This document shows positions 63,101 through 64,000 of a stretch of 64,000 bases of DNA, one piece after another (position 1 is the stretch's first letter; the number at the start of each line of letters is the position of its first letter). Under the pieces are notes generated by a model. That model was given only the letters and a program-made list of their open reading frames with translations, was not told the DNA's origin and made no database searches. Source of the DNA: Pipra filicauda (Eukaryota; Chordata; Aves; Passeriformes; Pipridae); the NCBI RefSeq assembly GCF_003945595.2, contig NW_024104998.1:4211790-4275789 (forward strand). Reading direction: 5' to 3'. Made by a program: the position numbers and the translations under genes.

Positions 63101-64000
63101 CCTTGATCTGCATCTGGAAAACCTGTTGCTAGGGTTTTCACTGTGCACAGAGGTAGGAGTGTTAGAAGTGCAATTGTGTGCATTTACATATAATTGCTGT
63201 TACATCATTTAAGTTTGTGGCAAGGGAAAAAGACTTCTGTTTTATATAATTTCCAAAACCTATTCCACATTTACAATGATGTTTTATAGTCTGGTGTGAA
63301 AGGACATGTACAAGCCCAGTTTTCATTACCAGTAGGAACTTCTGACATATATTTAGGTGAAAGACAAGTTTAATAGACTTGCTGTACTCTCCTAGTAAGT
63401 TGTTCTCTTAAATAAAACTTCTGGGTCTTCCATGAGATGACATTACAGACTCTAGTGTTGTTGCTCCTGCCCCCCTACCACAACCTCAGAACTCCTATGC
63501 AGTAAGCCACAGCTGCCACTTTGCCATGTTAGCCTTTTAGAGAAGTTAGCAAACCCTTTGAAACCAAAACTTCTTCATATTTGATGCCTCTTGGATCATT
63601 TTCATGTTACAGTGTGGATCTGACCAGCTGTTCTGAGCAATCACAGTGCAACAATTTCCTCAGTGGCTAACTCCTGTTTCTAAAGCACATCTTTAACACC
63701 ACAGTATCTCCTTTAGTTCCAGGTCCTAAGTTCTATGTTGTTATTCCTGTTTCTGTCAGGCTTTGAGTAATTTAACTTGCCTGGGTCATAGAGGGTCAGA
63801 TCACAACAGAAGCATTACTGAATTGGCTTTAATCTTTCTTTACTGATGCCAGGGTTGGGAAGGGCACCTTTTCACAAGTCCCACAGAAGTCCAACACCTG
63901 GATGTAATCTAGATAAAATTGTGACTTGCAACTAATATCTTGCTCTAATTGTACTGTAACATGAAGATGGTGATCAACTCTTGCTTTAAGTCTCATCACC
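60129..64000. other. Intergenic, no gene recognised
   Basis: AT-rich sequence with simple T-runs (for example near 60437-60450 and 61518-61530). All open frames are short and unlike known proteins. RPS20 and LYN, expected next along the chromosome, are not seen. Confidence 0.55.

Noticed and set aside
56191..64000. Search for RPS20 exons and a snoRNA host intron
   Set aside because: No peptide segment of RPS20 was found in any frame; the gene is expected further right.
1..64000. CRISPR arrays, operons, tRNA or rRNA genes
   Set aside because: The window is vertebrate DNA; no regularly spaced repeats, tRNA cloverleaf boxes or rRNA-like segments were seen by reading.

Overview
This is vertebrate nuclear DNA, almost certainly from a bird. 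It is AT-rich, carries only a few interspersed repeats, and the recognisable ones are CR1 LINE fragments (one with an ATTCTATG-like 3' end) plus one avian-type solo LTR. No Alu-, B1- or tRNA-type SINE was recognised. Two protein genes are present, both on the + strand and both in the order known for amniotes (CHCHD7 - PLAG1 - MOS - RPS20 - LYN). The predicted MOS protein is 349 residues, which is the avian length as I recall it, and it differs from chicken at many positions as I remember them. A non-chicken bird is therefore likely, but the species cannot be named from the window.

Layout. Positions 1-39326 are most simply read as intron(s) of the 5' non-coding part of PLAG1: no convincing coding exon was found there. 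The region holds a CR1 3' end (4172-4448), two very old CR1/L3-like remnants (about 14105-14620 and 26680-27570), a solo LTR (30742-31018), an inverted CR1 tail (31327-31545), short tandem repeats and a GC-rich block (37900-38170). A possible untranslated exon lies at 21646-21709. PLAG1 coding sequence is split over two exons (39444-39685 and 40275-41538; 501 residues, seven C2H2 fingers). Its 3'UTR of about 5 kb ends at an AATAAA at 46512. An 8.4-kb gap follows, with a TG/TA microsatellite, a 55-nt pure poly(A) run and a cluster of minus-strand reading frames of unknown meaning. The intronless MOS gene lies at 54939-55988 with two closely spaced polyadenylation signals. From 56.2 kb to the end the DNA appears intergenic, broken only by a 1.3-kb dead CR1 copy (58845-60128). 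RPS20 was not found and should lie beyond 64000.

How the genes work. PLAG1 is a nuclear DNA-binding activator of growth genes such as IGF2. MOS is the germ-cell MAPK kinase kinase that drives oocyte maturation and metaphase II arrest. They are neighbours through conserved synteny, not an operon. The most interesting regulatory signals are post-transcriptional: a 27-codon upstream ORF ending six bases before the PLAG1 start, a 10-base let-7 seed match inside PLAG1 coding sequence, several seed matches in its 3'UTR for miRNA families reported to target PLAG1, and an apparent lack of canonical cytoplasmic polyadenylation elements in the MOS 3'UTR. No new multi-gene system was seen in this window.
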